Shown here piece after piece: positions 12,852 through 23,599 of a stretch of DNA of 64,000 nt (position 1 is the first letter of the stretch; every line of letters starts with the position of its first letter). The notes under the pieces are model-generated. The model searched no databases. It saw only the letters and a program-made list of their open reading frames with translations, and was not told the DNA's origin. Source of the DNA: Lytechinus pictus (lineage: Eukaryota > Echinodermata > Echinoidea > Temnopleuroida > Toxopneustidae); NCBI RefSeq assembly GCF_037042905.1, contig NC_087257.1, positions 26,163,501-26,227,500 on the forward strand, read 5' to 3'. Both the position numbers and the translations under genes were made by a program.

Positions 12852-13231
12852 CCCCAGTTTGTACGTAACCCGGCAGGCATTAGTCATTTACAATATTATT
12901 GATCATCGTGCGTTTCCTTTTTATTCCATTGGTTATGTTGGATCCAAGAGAATGACCTCATTTTCCTTCCTCTAGCTATATAGGCTAGCCCAGAAGCAAA
13001 ATATTAAAACAACAACTTTTTGTATTGTAGAAGGTTACAGCCTTTTCAGTATTTGCGTGTAATTTTTTTAATCAGTTTGTTGTGAGTTAGAAGAAATTAA
13101 AGATAATGGGAATCATGGCAAGAACAATGATACAAAAAGTAACAAAATTAAAAGCGCGTGCGCGTACAAACAGCTACTGTGCTACAAATCTACTCAAGAT
13201 AATCATGATAATGCAGCTATGACCGCCGTTT
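12852..13231. other. Intergenic, no gene seen
   Basis: Unremarkable sequence between a LINE tail and a palindrome; a short GCGCGTGCGCG segment lies near 13155. Confidence 0.4.
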
Positions 13232-13744
13232 GTACCAATATTATATAGAACAATTATATGTTATATAATCATTATTTATTGAATAATAACAATTATTATT
13301 TATATATAATTCCAAGTCATACTTCATTATTTGTAAATAATAATAGTTCGACATTCCATTATTTAGAAATAATGGTTATTTTTTTTCATTATTTATAAAT
13401 AATGATTTTTTGTTTATCATCATTTATAAATAATGGCACTACATACTTCATTATTTATAAATAATGATAAACAAAAATCATTATTTATAAATAATGAAAA
13501 ACAAATAATCATTATTTATGAATAATGAAAAGCAAAAAATCATTATTTATAAATAATGGAATGTCGAACTATTATTATTTACAAATAATGAAGTATGACT
13601 TGGAATTATACATAAATAATTAGAAATGTTATTTTATATAATAGTAATTATTTACAAATAAAATGTAAATTACATATAAATAATTGTTATTATTTAATAA
13701 ATAATGATTATATAACAAATAATTGTTCTATATAATATTGGTAC
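13232..13744. repeat. 513-bp AT-rich palindrome made of smaller palindromes
   Basis: Starts GTACCAATATTATATAGAAC and ends with the exact reverse complement. Matching inverted sequence continues inward with small changes (for example ATTATTTATTGAATAATAAC against its partner). The central part repeats the perfect 16-bp palindrome ATTATTTATAAATAAT, separated by short spacers such as GAAAAACAA and AAACAAAAATC, so palindromes are nested at two scales. No coding capacity. Confidence 0.9.
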
Positions 13745-14024
13745 AATCGGCGCCTCATATGCATCATTATTGCACATCGAAAAGTACGCAAATAGTGATC
13801 TAGTTATCATGAAATAAACCTAATTAAAAAAATCATAGCCCTGGTATTTTTACGGTATATTTCTGATTAGTAAATTAGAATCCCAGTCCCTACTATGGTA
13901 GTTTATATTCTGAAGTGCAGGTTCAACGTTAGGTCCAGGGTGTCAGGTATATAGACATCCATAATTATTCAAGATTGACAAACTGCCCGAATTGGGAGAC
14001 ATCTGATACAATTTCATCATGATA
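13745..14024. other. Intergenic
   Basis: No gene or repeat recognised. Confidence 0.4.
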
Positions 14025-14029
14025 CAATA

Positions 14030-14212
14030 CAGGGGCAGCGGAACGGTTTTCAAAGTGGGGGGGGGGCTGAGCCAAAAGTTGGGGGGTGGGCTGACCATGC
14101 AAAAATCACAATCATATGGTCATTTTTACGTTTTTGTACATGGTTTTAGAAAAAAGTGGGGGCTGAAGCCCCCTAGCCCCCCCTCCCCCCCCCCCCGCTT
14201 CCGTGGCCCCTG
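14030..14212. mobile_element. G-rich hAT-like MITE with 5-bp TSD, copy A
   Basis: Begins CAGGGGCAGCGGAACGG and ends as the near reverse complement of CAGGGGCCACGGAAGCGG. It is flanked by CAATA at 14025-14029 and again at 14213-14217. Long G-runs follow the left end and long C-runs precede the right end. Copy B at 20169-20319, in reverse orientation, shares inner words (CATGGTCAG, ACAAAAACGTAAA) and also has a 5-bp TSD. CAG-type ends with short TSDs fit the hAT superfamily, in which subgroups with 5-bp duplications are described. Confidence 0.8.
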
Positions 14213-14217
14213 CAATA

Positions 14218-16386
14218 CAATCAAAGCATCAGAAAAAAAAACATGCACATGCGAAATATTAATAGGTCTACATAAATACAAACATTTTACTGTAAGAAAC
14301 TTAGAACATAATTGGTTTGAATAAATTATAAACCCATGGAGTGTGTCAAAGAATCATGATCACTGTGTGTGATTGGAGTTAACACCAAGATATTACATTA
14401 AAGGTTCAGTGTTCGTGGTGTTTGCTATTCTGGAAGAATGTGCTCTTTTTGTAACTTTGTGCTGGGTGAAAACATTATTGAAGGCACACAATGATTATTA
14501 ATTCATTGTAAAAACCTTTTTACAACCTTGACACCGATGCCATTGGGATAGCGAGGTTAAGGATTTATGACAGGATCAGATAGCTCGAAATTGGAAGGAA
14601 GAGGAGGATTTTCACGGTCATTATTCCTCGATTAAATTCAGTTCAGATCCATTGACGATGTCGCATTTCAAAATCAATCTCATTCATCTTTGCGGCCACA
14701 CGAACGTACATGAACTCCCATGAATTCGCAGATAAAAGGCAGGAATTGTTTTAAAATAAATTATGGTATTGCGATGAAATGGCTAAAGGACCCACGTGAA
14801 AGATTTCAACCGGCCCTACACACGAATTCGGTAAAAAAAATAAAAGAAGGAAAATATTGTATTCATTCGCAAAGAAGCAATTAAAGATTGACGATTTGGC
14901 TCTTGTCTGCTTTTAAACCAAGTAAAGGTTGTCAAAAAATAAAATGAAATATCAAGAGGGAAATAGTACATGATTTCATGTTAGTGGCTTTTTAAATTCA
15001 TTTTCTATCGCTTTTCGGATATCACTGTGGGTGTTGTTACAGAAATATGGTTTGCACACAATACTTATTCGAGATTCAATCATATCACATAACACCTGAC
15101 ATTTTATCGAGTGGATTAGTGAGTTGTGAAAGTTCATCAGCAAAGCTTATATCCGGACTCCGGATACGGGTTTCTCTACCTGATCCGATAAAGGAGACAA
15201 ATATCAAACAATGCTATAACATTTGAGAGGATTTGATTATGGTCGGTTTCCAATTGCAATAAGCAGGTCATTATATTCTGACAGTTGCAACTGTCATTTG
15301 TGACCTTGCAATAGGGCATTGTCCTAAGGCCACAGTCACAACAACAAAACCGATTCCAAACTGACCGATAGTATGCTATTGGAATTATAAATGGCGCAGT
15401 CACATTTCCACTACGGCGCGCCATATATACAGCGAGTCGAAAATAGTCGTTTTAACATTTTTTGTACCAGCTACATGTAGGTGGTTTGAATAAAAGGAAT
15501 GAAAAGGCTGTTTCGACTCGCCGAACGGACGCCGTATAGGGAAAATGTGAATGAAGCATAAGGTGAAAGCTTTGATCGTGCTTGAGTCGGCTCAGTCACT
15601 CTAAAGAGACCGAGTCCAAATCGACCAATGGTATGTCATTGGAAATAACGTATTAGCCTGAGTCAATCTGGAGTGGGATTCAGCGATGTGACTGGGGCAC
15701 ATGAAGGTCCGATCATGTCTAACTGCAACGCACTGGCGGACAGATTGGGGGCTTGACCCCCCCCCCCCCCCCCCCGAAAAATCGCTACTAAACTTATTTC
15801 TGAATATCATGTCAAAATCTATCAAAACATTAGATTTGGTATCAAATGGTCAACATTTTTGCTCTCTCGCTTATCGCTCGCTCGTATAGCTTTAAGAAAT
15901 GTTACCATGTCTGGCCCCCTCAACATTTCGGTTCAATACATGCTTCCATATAAATAATATTTCCTATATTGTACAATACTTTTCAATCATGGGCAGGTAC
16001 TTTCAACAGTTCTCTTTATAATTTGTGATCATAGTGTAAATTATATTTGTGTAGGCCTATAGGGATGCGTGATAAAACGAAATCAAACAACAACAAAAAG
16101 GAAAGTTTGTTTATACTCATCGATTTCCCTTTTCTCCATTCACTATGTAATTGTTCACTGTAAATGTCAATATTTATTCCTTGGTCACCTACACGACGAC
16201 ATACAGAACGAAATAACAAGAATAATCCTTCAATTGTAACTTGATTAGTATAGGCCTATGCTAATAATATGATTGAAACATTATTTTTAAACATTCCATT
16301 AGATGAATTGTTTTATTCAAACATACTGAAACCCTTTTCCCCTTTCCTTTCAATAAATGCATTGCTCTATTTCTCTGTTTATTTTC
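14218..16386. other. Upstream region / intron of the GPCR, no other gene
   Basis: No conserved frame. A long C-run lies at about 15758-15775, next to GCACTGGCGGACAGATTGGGGG, which looks like a decayed end of the CAGTGGCG class of elements. The last 60 bases before 16387 form a pyrimidine-rich tract suitable for splicing. Confidence 0.4.
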
Positions 16387-16388
16387 AG
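16387..16388 (+). promoter_or_regulatory. Probable splice acceptor before the GPCR coding exon
   Basis: A C/T-rich tract from about 16329 (ending TTTATTTTCAG) comes immediately before the 29-nt leader of the coding sequence. This implies that the GPCR has at least one upstream noncoding exon and all of its coding sequence in one exon. Confidence 0.55.
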
Positions 16389-16417
16389 ATTACTTTAGGA
16401 TTAACTGGAGGTGAATC

Positions 16418-17518
16418 ATGGATGACGAAATGAGTGAAATATCGGACACAAGTCCTCTCCCTCCAACCGAGGTATACTACCAAACATCTACAGACCAACA
16501 CTCAAATTCATGGAGAACGTTCAAATTCGACGACTACACACAACGTGTAGTCCTTTCCGTCTTCTTCATCATCATAGCTACTCTAGGAATTTTCGGGAAC
16601 AGCATGGTTGTCCTCGGCGTTATTCTGTGTCGCAAACTTCGAACAGTGACAAACATTTTCGTGGTGAACCTCGCCGTTGCCGATCTACTCACGGCGTTGA
16701 CGATTCCTTGGAACGCGGTCGCGCTGCTCAGCCGAAGCGGTTGGCCCTTACCAGAGTGGGTGTGCGTTGTTGTCGCGTTGGTGAGTTTCACCTGTGTGGG
16801 TTGCAGTCTCTTTACCTTGGCTACTATCGCCATCAATCGGTGGCTCGTCATTACTCAGAGTTTGAATGCTTTTCGAAGAGTCTACACTCCGGTCAATTTA
16901 ACCTTTATGATTCTGGCCATATGGTCTGTGCCATTCCTCGTTGCACTGGTCCCACCAATGGTCGGTCTCGGAGAGCTTGGATACGCCGATAAATACAGCA
17001 CGTGTTCCCACAAGACCACGCACCCGTTGTCCGACTACTACAGCGTTCTACAAACCCTGATATTCTACCCAGTCCCACTCGTAATAATTATTGTTTGCTA
17101 CGTGAAAGTTTACCTCCATGTCAAACGTCACATGAAGGCAATGACCGAGCAAGCCGAAGGATCTTCTACGTCCATGCATGCAAGTTTAAAACGACAATCC
17201 AGCCAGCAACAACTTCGTTTAAGCAAACGACAGGTCGAGATTACCAAGAATCTCTTTTACGTAGTCCTCGCATTCTTGATCTGTATCACACCGTACGGTG
17301 TAGCACTTATGATTCCGCCAAGCGACCCAGCTATACCATGGACGGCCGCCATCTTACTTTGTAATAGCTGTGTTAATCCTATGATTTATGCAACCAAACA
17401 TCCAAACTTCAAACTAGTTTTTAGGTATATGCTGACCTGTAAATGCCACAGAATTCCCGAGCAGTCGGAATTCCTTCGATCTGTGCGTTACCTAAATGCC
17501 CGCCGACAATCACGTTAA
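16418..17518 (+). CDS. Class A (rhodopsin-like) GPCR, Tre1/Moody/GPR84/melatonin-receptor-like
   Basis: An intact 366-residue seven-transmembrane receptor, likely at the plasma membrane, signalling through G proteins; ligand unknown. Motifs seen: TM1 with GN (N61); TM2 NLAVADLL with D89; extracellular C116 for the TM3-ECL2 disulfide with C196; NRW at 140-142 in place of DRY; W169 in TM4; TM5 YPVP at 217-220; a basic third loop (232-275); TM6 CITPY (289-293), lacking the usual CWxP tryptophan; TM7 NPMIY (320-324); and CKC (341-343), a possible palmitoylation site. The first 40 residues have no N-glycosylation sequon. The start is secure: in-frame TGA at 16412-16414, A at -3 and G at +4. NRY-type motifs are typical of the melatonin-receptor, Tre1/Moody and GPR84 branch, which is expanded in echinoderms. 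The subfamily is inferred by eye. Confidence 0.93.
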   Translation: MDDEMSEISDTSPLPPTEVYYQTSTDQHSNSWRTFKFDDYTQRVVLSVFFIIIATLGIFGNSMVVLGVILCRKLRTVTNIFVVNLAVADLLTALTIPWNAVALLSRSGWPLPEWVCVVVALVSFTCVGCSLFTLATIAINRWLVITQSLNAFRRVYTPVNLTFMILAIWSVPFLVALVPPMVGLGELGYADKYSTCSHKTTHPLSDYYSVLQTLIFYPVPLVIIIVCYVKVYLHVKRHMKAMTEQAEGSSTSMHASLKRQSSQQQLRLSKRQVEITKNLFYVVLAFLICITPYGVALMIPPSDPAIPWTAAILLCNSCVNPMIYATKHPNFKLVFRYMLTCKCHRIPEQSEFLRSVRYLNARRQSR

Positions 17519-18700
17519 TGGAGGTATACATAACCCTGCTTCGAATAGTAGCTTATTAAAGTGAATTTACTTCAGATTCGTGCGACTTTGATGCTTCAAC
17601 CATGAGAGTGACGCCTTAAAAAACGGAGGGAAAATGAGCAATGTGAACATGTCGAAATGGCTAGTTTGTAATTTTCCATGACATAAATTGTTGGTCCTCT
17701 GGAGCGGGATCTGAAGGTAGCTCAACTGAAGTCTATCCTGGAAAATAAGCCTATTATGAGATGAAGCAGAGCGAATTTGTGTTATGTTCATGAGCAACAA
17801 AGAATATTCAACAATGCACGTTGCAAACCCACTCAGTTCTTCTTGAACTCGTCATCGAAAAATTAGGAGTATAATTATGTGCCACATTTTTAATCGGTGA
17901 CTAGTGTTGATCGTCCTCATTACTCATAATCTTGAGGAGCATTTTTTTTTCGTTGCAGCATAGATTCATTGGTCTATAGGTAAATAGTGTTTGTCGGGCG
18001 AAGCGTTCAAAAATGGATGCCAAAATGTTCAGTTGTATAATTACCAAGCACCTGTTTTGGCCAAATCTATCCAGGTTCTATACAGACAAAAGTCAATGAT
18101 CACCGCCGCCACATCACAACAAAATTACTCATATGACAAGATTATTCTCCTTTGTATATCAATATTCATTTAACTTTCGAGGGGTATAGCAACGAACAAT
18201 TGGGTCTGCCCCCTGTTTTTTATCAACGAAAAAGTCTAGTCACAATGCAGACTACTACTACCTATATTTACACTTCTTCTTCTTCTTCTCCTCCTTTTAC
18301 TTTTTATCCTTCTTGATTTCTTTTTGTTTAGCCATCAGTCGTAATTCACTATTTTTGCCACTCGCACAGCAATCTAAATCATCCGTTATCTAAGGTAGAT
18401 ATCAAACTGTTGGGACAATTCAATTTCCTTTGTTTGGTATGTTTGAGCAGAATTTATGTCTTGAAAAGCAAAATGATTATATTTCTGTGAAGAAATACAA
18501 GTATCCAACATGTTTTTGTTGATTTTTTTTTCCATCCATTTACACTGGAATGGACCTCAACTAAGGTGATAAGCAGATTAAGAGAAATGCGGCAAAAAAA
18601 AGATGAAAATATTTTTTAAATGGAACTAGATATGAGAAGTTTGTGTTGTTTCCGTTAAATGAAACAGATATAGACATTTGAAATGTTTAAGAAAGGACAA
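17519..18700. other. GPCR 3' flank / intergenic
   Basis: This probably includes the 3' untranslated region of the receptor; no clear AATAAA lies close downstream. A short TTC microsatellite lies at about 18277-18292. No other gene is seen. Confidence 0.35.
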
Positions 18701-18714
18701 ATTTCTCTATATTG

Positions 18715-18960
18715 GACTTGTGGCCTTCCCCTTTAAAAGTAGGCCTTCATTTTCCTCGTCGTGTAATACTTGCCACCATGAATTATGATAAAATAATAAT
18801 TATTAAATTATTCATGTGCGGCCTATTTGAAGTCCCCGTCGGCATATAGTGACTCAACTTACAAACGAATAATTTTTTAAGTTTTGTCCATATTTGTTCA
18901 GACTTTTACTTATGTACATGTTCATCTCTTATCATTTTCTGTTAAAAATGCTTTCTCTTT
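18715..18960 (-). mobile_element. Truncated copy of the TTAA MITE at 61544-62133
   Basis: The run TGCGGCCTATTTGAAGTC, then AAGTTTTGTCCATATTTGTTCAGACTTT, parallels 61972-62073, including order and spacing. CCCCTTTAAAAG near 18729 recalls the element's terminus. The orientation is arbitrary. Confidence 0.5.
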
Positions 18961-18987
18961 GTGCTTGTTCAACAATATTTTACCATA

Positions 18988-19200
18988 TACTCTGATAAAA
19001 ATCGAGTAAATATGTCACTCCTCAGAAAGAGTGAACAAGTGATTTTCAATTGTTGAGTGAATTTGACCCTTTTTAAAGTGAAATTTGTGTGAAACGTTAT
19101 GATGTTCACTCTTAATCCACTCCAAATTGAGTGGTCCTTGACGTCACTACCAAGGGTAGTGAAAAAGGAGTGAAAATTTACTCATGTCTTTCAGAGTGTA
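18988..19200. mobile_element. TA-flanked MITE with about 35-bp inverted ends
   Basis: The left end TACTCTGATAAAAATCGAGT and the right end (complement TACACTCTGAAAGACATGAG) are inverted. TA lies on both sides (18986-18987 and 19201-19202). The interior repeats the words GAGTGA and CACTC in both directions. No ORF. Confidence 0.7.
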
Positions 19201-19238
19201 TACAGATTTCCTAGAAAATCACCTGTTGGACATTTATC

Positions 19239-19330
19239 TTCCCCCCCCCCCAAAAAAAAAAAAAGAAAAAAAAAAAAAAACAATAATAAAAATAAAAATA
19301 AATAAATTGAATTAAATTAAAATAAATAAA
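19239..19330. repeat. C-run followed by A-rich low-complexity tract
   Basis: A C10-type run, a long A-run, then AATAAA-like words. It could be the tail of a decayed retroposon. Confidence 0.5.
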
Positions 19331-20163
19331 TGAAAGTAGTGTTAACACGTGTCGTTTAAATTTCTTTATGTGTCTTTAAGACTGGATTCATTCCGTCTGA
19401 TAAATTGATTCACTTTAAAAAAGCTTGAGCAATTTACGAATGTGCCCCAGTCTTATCTTATCAAAATAAAGGCTTTATATTGAAGGGACAACTTCTATCT
19501 TTTCTGTATTTTCGAAATTGAAAGTTCATGTAAATTGCATTCAATCTGGTGCAAATTTATGACACCTTTGGAATCGTAATAGCATTTCATATGAAACTTG
19601 TTTTCGTATAGTTATGTTATCCCTGTCCATACTTACGTGGAGTTTCACGTTACCCAAAAGGCCAGGCTGAATCATATTAATGGCTGTGTTTACTCATAAA
19701 CAAACACATTTCCATGAACACCATAAACGTATTAGTAAGAATCACCGTTCGGTAATCTCCATAAAGGAATTATAAACCATCGGGGCATGCTTCTTTCTAG
19801 ATTTTCTTACTAGCCATTACCATCTTCTCAAGAAAAATGTAAAAGTCGATTTGCTGATATGTCTCCCACATGTGTCATAATACATTTAAAGGGCAAACAC
19901 ACATGTCATAATAAATTTTAAGGGCAATAACCACTTTGAGAGAAATTATAATTGAATAATGTAGGTCTACCATTCCATGAATTGCTCAATAATTCATCTT
20001 TATTCAGTCATGTTTATTCTATTTAGATGAGAGGGGGATACTATTATTTTCAAATAATTTTATAACTATTAAAAAAATCTTGAAATTGAAGGAAAACAAC
20101 TAAAAGGAAAAGCACGATAGTCTTGTAAAATCTAGTTTCCATCAAACTTGATCACGGGCAAAT
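19331..20163. other. Intergenic, no gene seen
   Basis: No conserved frame or clear repeat; an imperfect local duplication (ACACATGTCATAATAAATTTTAAGGGCAA-like words) lies around 19868-19926. Confidence 0.35.
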
Positions 20164-20168
20164 TATAG

Positions 20169-20319
20169 CAGGGGTGGTGGTAACGGGGGAGGGGGGCTAC
20201 AAAAACGTAAACATGACAATCTGATTATGATTGTTCTGTGCATGGTCAGCCCCCCCCCCCCCCCGCACACACACTTTCGGCTCAGCCCCCGCACTTTCAA
20301 AACCGTTCCGCGGCCCCTG
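20169..20319. mobile_element. G-rich hAT-like MITE with 5-bp TSD, copy B
   Basis: Begins CAGGGGTGGTGGTAACGG and ends as the complement of CAGGGGCCGCGGAACGG. It is flanked by TATAG at 20164-20168 and 20320-20324. A long C-run lies at about 20250-20264. It is related to copy A (14030-14212) in inverse orientation. Confidence 0.8.
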
Positions 20320-20588
20320 TATAGACTACAGATATGCTTATCAGAAGCAGAATGATATTTATTGCAGTGAACGTGATGATCAAATAATGGGGGATATATT
20401 TTACGATAATCAGGATAATTACGTAATGAGATATCCCCATATCAAGTTTACCATGCAATTACTATGAAATGGTTCGATCTTCGATATGGATCCTAAAACT
20501 CATCTCGATCATCGGATCATGTCCGTAACGATGCGTAACCGTATGCATAGCATGTACATCACCAGAATAAAACAAAATCATTGACACA

Positions 20589-20874
20589 CACTGTTAAAAA
20601 AAACCTGATTTTACAGGAAAAAAAGAAGATTTTTGCAGAAAACAATAACAGAATCATTCTGTAAATTCATAAGACAGTATTTTTTTTGCAATTTAACAGA
20701 ACAGGTCTGTTTAAAAATGGGAAAAGGGTGCTTTATTTAAGGGAAATTTGTAAGGTTCCATACACCAAATACCAATTTCCTGCAATTTTACATGATATAA
20801 TGTAAGATTACAGGTGTTCTCGAGACTCTGCTGCAGGAGCTTCTTTTATTTTAAGGATAAATTTTCTAACAGTG
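20589..20874. mobile_element. MITE with CACTGTTA(A/G)AAAA ends
   Basis: CACTGTTAAAAAAAACCTGA at the left is matched by the complement of TTTTCTAACAGTG at the right. The interior has several CTGTAAAAT / ACAGAA words. The target duplication is unclear. Confidence 0.5.
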
Positions 20875-21019
20875 CAGTCAAGATAATATTTGGTCAGGAA
20901 CGAAAAATGTACCCAGTTTACGTTGTTCCAATAAAACAAGGTGTTTGTACTCTCTCACGTAGAATCATGATGAAGATTAGAGATAATAGTCACACCTTTT
21001 TCTCTGTCTAAACTTTTTT

Positions 21020-21362
21020 TTACCTGACGCCATTAGCAACTTATCTTCGCGTGTGCAAAATGTAATGTATTACCTCAGGCATTTATGTCCATTTATTAGA
21101 ATTAGTTCATCCGAACGTATCGCATGTAAAAAAAACTCTAGTTGCTCTTGTAAACCACCAAATATTTTTATAGTTGTTTGTTTTGTGTCGTCTCCCCCAG
21201 CTTGCCCAGTTGATTAATAAAGACATCTCCTAATGGACCGTGTTGGTATGAGCTTGTCTTTTTTTCCCTTGTGGACGTTATGGGGAATGGTTATTTTTCC
21301 TCTCGTCTCCTTTTGTTTCTTCCTTTTCCTCTCCTTTCGTTTTTTGTTCCTTTCCTCATCTG
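21020..21362. other. Intergenic, no gene seen
   Basis: Nothing recognised before the TTC-rich tract. Confidence 0.35.
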
Positions 21363-21510
21363 TCCTTTCTTCTCTTTTTCCTTCTTCTTCTTCTTCTTCT
21401 TCATATTCTTCTTCTTCTCTTTCTTTTTTTTTTTCTTTTTCCTCTTCTTCTTCTTCTTCAGTCTACTTCTTCTTCCCTTTCTTCTTCTTGTTGTTCTTCT
21501 TCTTTTTCCA
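21363..21510. repeat. TTC-rich microsatellite
   Basis: Interrupted TTC/TTTC repeats followed by a GAGA-rich segment (21510-21560). They give Phe/Ser-rich spurious frames on one strand and Glu/Arg-rich ones on the other. Confidence 0.85.
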
Positions 21511-21560
21511 AGAGAGACAGAGAGAGGGGGAGGAAAGAGAGAGAAGAGAATAATATGAGG

Positions 21561-22805
21561 AAGGAGAGAAAAGAAATATACAGTACAGATATTATGTCAC
21601 GCAGGAAAAGCATTTCCGGATCACGTGTTATGTCACTATAAAACAAGGTCTGTCGGGAGATAAAGACCTTTAGTTATGTTAGTCAGTTCACAGTTTTTCC
21701 CAACATTCAGATAATGTCAGGAAATTTCCTATCTGGACTCAAAATGAATAAAACGTTATCTGATCACTTACTTTACTGACAGATCATGCCAACATTATTA
21801 TTCTTTAATTCTCTTGTTATAACGGCTTAATGCACCGAAGACCGGAACCTTGGCGGATTCGGATCTCTTCATCCTTGTCTCTCGAAGGCTTAGTATTCGC
21901 GACATTGGAAACCGGTGTTAATATCATGTCCGGATATCATGAATGTCGAGGAATACAATGAATGGTTTAGCAATCTCACATCAATTAATAGTTCTAATGG
22001 GATTAACTAAACGTGTTTAATGTTATGATAACTTAAAGAAAAGTATGCAAAGTTGCATTCATCAAAGTGCTGCATCGTTTTGTTCCATTAGACACAAATC
22101 GTGGTAAAGTTGATTCAAATATATATGACTCGGGTCATACCAGTCACGCCGGAGACCTAAATTAAGACATGTAAGACGGGGGGGGGGGGGGGGGGTCGAG
22201 AAAATAAGGGGGAGGGGAGGGAGAAAAGGTAAGAAAGTGAAAGGTAAATGTGTTTATCATAATATATTAATAAACTTTCCAATACATATCAGATTCAATT
22301 TAGAGACAAAACATTGATATCATTGCTTGAAAATAATGAAACTTTGGACAAGGATATTTTTCTATTCCGTTTTGAGTCAAATCCAGCTTCCAACGAACAA
22401 GTGGTGCAGAAATCAATGACTACTGCAAAAGCTCTCTCGTGTTGGTATTTCCCACGACACATATTCGTTTAACGAGACGATAAACTTGATGGATCGACCG
22501 CGACTTCCGAAATCAGGGTTTAAGGTGATCTCAAGTACATTTTGCTTGATTCGTTGGATCGTGATTTCATTTATATTTTATTCTTCTCCCTATTCATGTA
22601 TGCACCGTTACACTTTCAATAGGCCTACTATTTGATAGGCCTATTCTTTCACTGACAGAACATAATTCTAATTATTCTATAGTTTGGGGAAATTCCAATT
22701 CTAATTATTATAGTTTTGAAATTATGCCGCTATTTCCGAGATTTCTTCATGTCAAACTTTGTAATAAAGGACCACCGTCTCAACAACCATAAAAAACGGT
22801 TACAC
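21561..22805. other. Intergenic, no gene seen; long G-run
   Basis: No conserved frame. A G-run of about 17 bases at 22179-22195 is followed by a G/A-rich stretch. Confidence 0.4.
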
Positions 22806-23318
22806 TTCGTAATTCCGAAGCTTCGTAATTCCGAATGTTCTTTATTCCGAAGGTTCGTAATTCCGAAACACGTAAATTGCCTACACCTCGATGTTCGTTA
22901 ATCCGAAAACGAAAAAGGGTTCGTTAATCCGAACATTTGTGGCGTTATTCCGACGGTTCATTATTCCGAAGGTTCGATAATCCGAAAACGAAATAAGGTT
23001 CGTTGTTCCGAAGGTTCGATAATCCGAAAACGAAATAAGGTTCGTTGTTGCGAAGGTTCGTTAATCCGAAAAAGAAATAAGGTTCGTTGTTCCGAAGGTT
23101 CGTTAATCCGAAAACGAAATAAGGTTCGTTTTTCCGAAGGTTCGATAATCCGAAAACGAAATAAGGTTCGTTTTTCCGAAGGTCCGTTAATCCGAAAACG
23201 AAATAAGGTTCGTTAATCCGAAAACGAAATAAGGTTCGTTGTTCCGAAGGTTCGTTAATCCGAAAACGAAATAAGGTTCGTTAATCCGAAAACAAAATAA
23301 GGTTCGTTAATCCGAAAA
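22806..23318 (+). repeat. Left terminal array of 16/42-bp units
   Basis: The first units are consecutive 16-mers of the type TTCGTAATTCCGAAGC. From about 22940 a 42-bp unit (two 16-mers plus a 10-bp spacer) dominates, some copies being shortened to 26 bp. The units differ at only a few positions. Confidence 0.9.
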
Positions 23319-23599
23319 ATGAAAACCGGGAAAGCAGAGGCAGAGGCAAGGGGGGGCGGGGGACACTGTTGCCGTTCAATTGTTATGAGGATGGGAAGGC
23401 AAGGGCGGCCGAACGAATTTTCGTTCGGGGAGTAAAGCCAAAAAATGAAACTCATACGTCAAAATGGGCATTTGGTGATATTTTCACCTTAAGATTATCA
23501 TCTGCTTGAAGTCATTGTGTGTTTGACAGTGATTAAGTAGCCGGATAAAAACTTTTTTGAAGTGACTTCTTATTATGGCAAAATGTATATTTAGGCTTT

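Noticed and set aside
13232..13744. CRISPR-like array (repeated 16-mers with spacers)
   Set aside because: The repeats are AT-rich palindromes within a larger palindrome in an animal genome; spacers are near-identical and no Cas gene is present.
16510..17364. Other open frames overlapping the GPCR
   Set aside because: Shadow frames of the receptor, with no motifs of their own.
21233..21558. Overlapping frames rich in Ser/Phe
   Set aside because: Product of a TTC microsatellite.
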